A model generated the notes under the pieces. That model searched no databases. It had not been told where the DNA came from and saw only the letters and a list, made by a program, of their open reading frames with translations. From DATKCJ01 sp035513275 (lineage in GTDB: Bacteria > Verrucomicrobiota > Verrucomicrobiia > Opitutales > Opitutaceae), in contig DATKCJ010000183.1 in assembly GCA_035513275.1 (NCBI GenBank), positions 1 to 6,940 on the forward strand: a stretch of DNA of 6,940 nt, in the 5' to 3' direction. How positions within the stretch are numbered: position 1 is the stretch's first letter; the number at the start of each line of letters is the position of its first letter. Of this stretch, positions 4,917 to 6,940 are shown piece by piece. The position numbers and the translations under genes are program-made.

Positions 4917-6940
4917 GCTGCAGACCCTCGGCGCGCACATGCCACGTGCCGTCCCTCGGAATGCCGGGAAACTCCTCGGTGCATCCGTCCCAGCCGGCGA
5001 TCATGAGTGCGACGGCGGAGAGGAAGGCACCGTTTGCAGGCAGATAGACCGCGATCTCAGTGCGGCCGAGCGATTGGTGGACGCGCACAGCGTCGCTGCC
5101 CTGCGGACAGTGACCGTTCGGCGTGTAGCGGTTGTTGGGTCCGTCGCGCAGAAGAATTTCAACCGCATCCTCAGGTCGGCCGAGCCGTGTCGCCGCCATC
5201 GCGACCATGGGGTAGTCCCAACCCCAGATCTTCGCGTTCCAATCCCATTCCTCGAGCACCGCGGTCAACGTGCGGCCCATCGTCGCGCGATCGACGTCGG
5301 CGCCTGGCGTGAAGAAACCAACCGGCATCAGCATCGAGGGATGATCGTGCCGGCTGGCGAGGTTTGTCCACGTGTCGGGATGCGACTCGAGCGCCGTGTA
5401 TTTGCCGTCGACGACCGGAAGCGGCGCGAGCTTCGAGAGCACGTTGTCCCATTTCGCCTCGCGCGTCATCCCGGAGCGCACGCGCCAGCGCTGAGCCGTC
5501 TCGATTGCCCAGCGGAAATAGGCGAGCTCGTAGGCGGGATTCTGGCTCGTCGCGGGATCGTGGATCTCCTGCGCGATCCAAAGCGGCGGGCCGAGCACGT
5601 ATTGGCCGCGCTTCTCGTCGAGCTTCAGCATCGAGACGAGGCACTCGGCCGTTTCAGAAACGAGTTCGCGGTACTTCTCGAGAGCCTCGCCCGGCGGCGA
5701 TTGTCGGAGCGCAAGCTCGGCGAGGAAGATCGGGTGCGGCTGGTTCCACACGATGAAAGGATTGCCGCCGGGGCTTTCGTGACCGTCGGGGCCGACCATC
5801 TTCGACCATCGCGCGCCGCGCAGTCCCCGCGCGGCCGCGGTGGCACGTGCGTTGGTCAGCTGGTCAAGGAACCAGTCGAGATTCTTCTTCGCCATCGCGG
5901 GCTGCCCCCAGAGGAAGAAGTGCGCCGTGTGCCACACGACCATCTCGGTGTGGTGCTTGCCATACCAGGTGTTGCACGTGAGCCCGCTCTCCTGCGGCGG
6001 CACATCGCCGACACACTGCACCGCGGTCAGGTAGCGCGAGAGAATGATCCGCTCCTCCATCTTCCGCGCGAGTGGATTGGTGCTGCCGGTGAAGTCGACC
6101 GCCGCGCCTGAGTGCCAAAACTCCTGCCAATGGGCTGCCGAAGCTGATTCCGCTGAACCTTTCGTTAAGAGCGGTGCTCCCACTTTACCCGTTTCGAGTT
6201 TCAGGATCGTATCGTGAGCAGTCTTCTCGCCAAAGAACCAAATCCCGAATTCGAGCCGTCCTTCCTCATCCGGAAATCCAAGAATGAATTGGTGTGGTGC
6301 GCCTGACTTAAGCGACGCCTGCACGATTGTATCCCGTTCGATCAATGGGACGGTTACCCCGACCATATAGTCGTCACCTGGGACCTTCCGTTGAACATAG
6401 TCAAAGCCGCCAAGCTCGGGCGTGATGTGTTCCGATTCATGTCCTTCGATGTTCCACTCCATTGCCGGTGTGTTTTTCACCGCGAGATCATGCCCACGTG
6501 GGAACGCCATCATCACTCGGAGTCTATCTTGCTTAAGTAGCTCGGACTCGACTCGGACACCTAGGAAATCGAGTTGGGAATGACATGCTGTCGTCACCTC
6601 CACCGGCACGCCGCGGAGTTTGTAATTGCTCGTGATGATTCCCGTCCACAAGTCGAGCGTCTGTTCGATGTCGGTCAGGTCCTCGGGTTTGATCGCAGTG
6701 CCGTCGCTCCATTCGAGCGAGATCTGTGCGAGCGGGTGCAGGCGCGGATTGCGACGGAGCCAGTCTGACGCCGGGGTGCCGAGCACGCTCGGCAGCGAAA
6801 CCTTCGTGCCATCGGCCTGCGTGTAGTCGCGGCTCACGTCGGCCAGCGTGTAGCCGTTTGGATTTTCGTCGGTTGTCCAGCACCAGCGAGCGAGCGTCTC
6901 GAGCGGAATTCCGTTTCTGTGATAGTAGTCGGCAAAGGTC
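4906..6940 (-). CDS. six-hairpin (alpha/alpha)6 glycosidase-like protein, 5' end outside the window
   Basis: 677 residues are visible and the frame stays open to the right edge (first residues about TFADYYHRNGIPLETLARWC), so the true start lies beyond. Proteins I recall with this sequence style have a preceding N-terminal segment of several dozen residues. A GTG at 6837 is only an internal Val codon. Residues about 1-270 look like an N-terminal beta-sandwich (PRLHPLAQISLEW, LDLWTGIITSNYKLRGVPVE). The remainder is a helical toroid with SRYLTAVQCV, TWYGKHHTEMVVWHTAHFF (323-341), GARWSKMVGPDGHESP (375-390), NQPHPIFLAEL and WDWNAKIWGWDYPM (565-578). The layout resembles GH65/GH95-type clans, which hydrolyse or phosphorolyse glycosides. 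Glu332 in HTEM, Glu458 in QEIHDP and Asp575 in GWDYP are candidate active-site acids, but I cannot assign roles or a CAZy family. Whether it is secreted is unknown, as the N-terminus is missing. Visible codons 114-273 have much lower GC3 than the flanks. Confidence 0.8.
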   Translation of the reverse strand, partial: TFADYYHRNGIPLETLARWCWTTDENPNGYTLADVSRDYTQADGTKVSLPSVLGTPASDWLRRNPRLHPLAQISLEWSDGTAIKPEDLTDIEQTLDLWTGIITSNYKLRGVPVEVTTACHSQLDFLGVRVESELLKQDRLRVMMAFPRGHDLAVKNTPAMEWNIEGHESEHITPELGGFDYVQRKVPGDDYMVGVTVPLIERDTIVQASLKSGAPHQFILGFPDEEGRLEFGIWFFGEKTAHDTILKLETGKVGAPLLTKGSAESASAAHWQEFWHSGAAVDFTGSTNPLARKMEERIILSRYLTAVQCVGDVPPQESGLTCNTWYGKHHTEMVVWHTAHFFLWGQPAMAKKNLDWFLDQLTNARATAAARGLRGARWSKMVGPDGHESPGGNPFIVWNQPHPIFLAELALRQSPPGEALEKYRELVSETAECLVSMLKLDEKRGQYVLGPPLWIAQEIHDPATSQNPAYELAYFRWAIETAQRWRVRSGMTREAKWDNVLSKLAPLPVVDGKYTALESHPDTWTNLASRHDHPSMLMPVGFFTPGADVDRATMGRTLTAVLEEWDWNAKIWGWDYPMVAMAATRLGRPEDAVEILLRDGPNNRYTPNGHCPQGSDAVRVHQSLGRTEIAVYLPANGAFLSAVALMIAGWDGCTEEFPGIPRDGTWHVRAEGLQRLP

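Noticed and set aside
4939..6111. Plus-strand 390-codon open frame opposite the glycosidase gene
   Set aside because: Arg/Ala/Val-rich composition typical of the antisense of a high-GC gene; the minus-strand frame has clear protein motifs throughout.

Overview
The window looks like part of a high-GC chromosome of a free-living heterotrophic bacterium. A Verrucomicrobiota (Opitutaceae-like) origin fits best. The reasons are a large six-hairpin glycosidase-like protein, a GMC sugar/alcohol dehydrogenase, lipoproteins, Shine-Dalgarno-poor starts, and intergenic spacers filled with short dispersed and tandem repeats that I associate from memory with that group. Acidobacteriota or Planctomycetota remain possible. 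There is no rRNA, tRNA, CRISPR array, transposase or phage gene.

All six genes lie on the minus strand, so they are read from right to left. At the right edge (4906-6940) is a 3'-complete, 5'-truncated gene for an (alpha/alpha)6 'six-hairpin' glycosidase-like protein. A 412-bp repeat-rich spacer follows (4494-4905). It holds a 25-bp-period repeat that supplies the glycosidase stop codon, two different heptanucleotide arrays, a possible terminator, a large imperfect hairpin and a G-quadruplex motif.

Next comes a compact cluster, 4493 down to 2207: a four-helix membrane protein, a three-helix membrane protein whose ATG abuts the previous TGA, a lipoprotein fusing a DUF2846-like domain to a TonB C-terminal domain, and a DUF2314 lipoprotein. 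This looks like an envelope-associated operon of unknown function.

A second spacer (1874-2206) contains decayed dispersed repeats and three palindromes. It leads into a GMC-family FAD oxidoreductase (71-1873), which is followed by a REP-like palindrome with a GTAG head (21-44).

The glycosidase-like protein and the GMC enzyme could both act on carbohydrate, but the envelope cluster and two long spacers separate them and nothing shows co-regulation. The most unusual signals are the sharply bounded low-GC3 island inside the glycosidase gene, the mosaic of 7-bp repeat arrays, and the DUF2846/TonB_C lipoprotein in its cluster.
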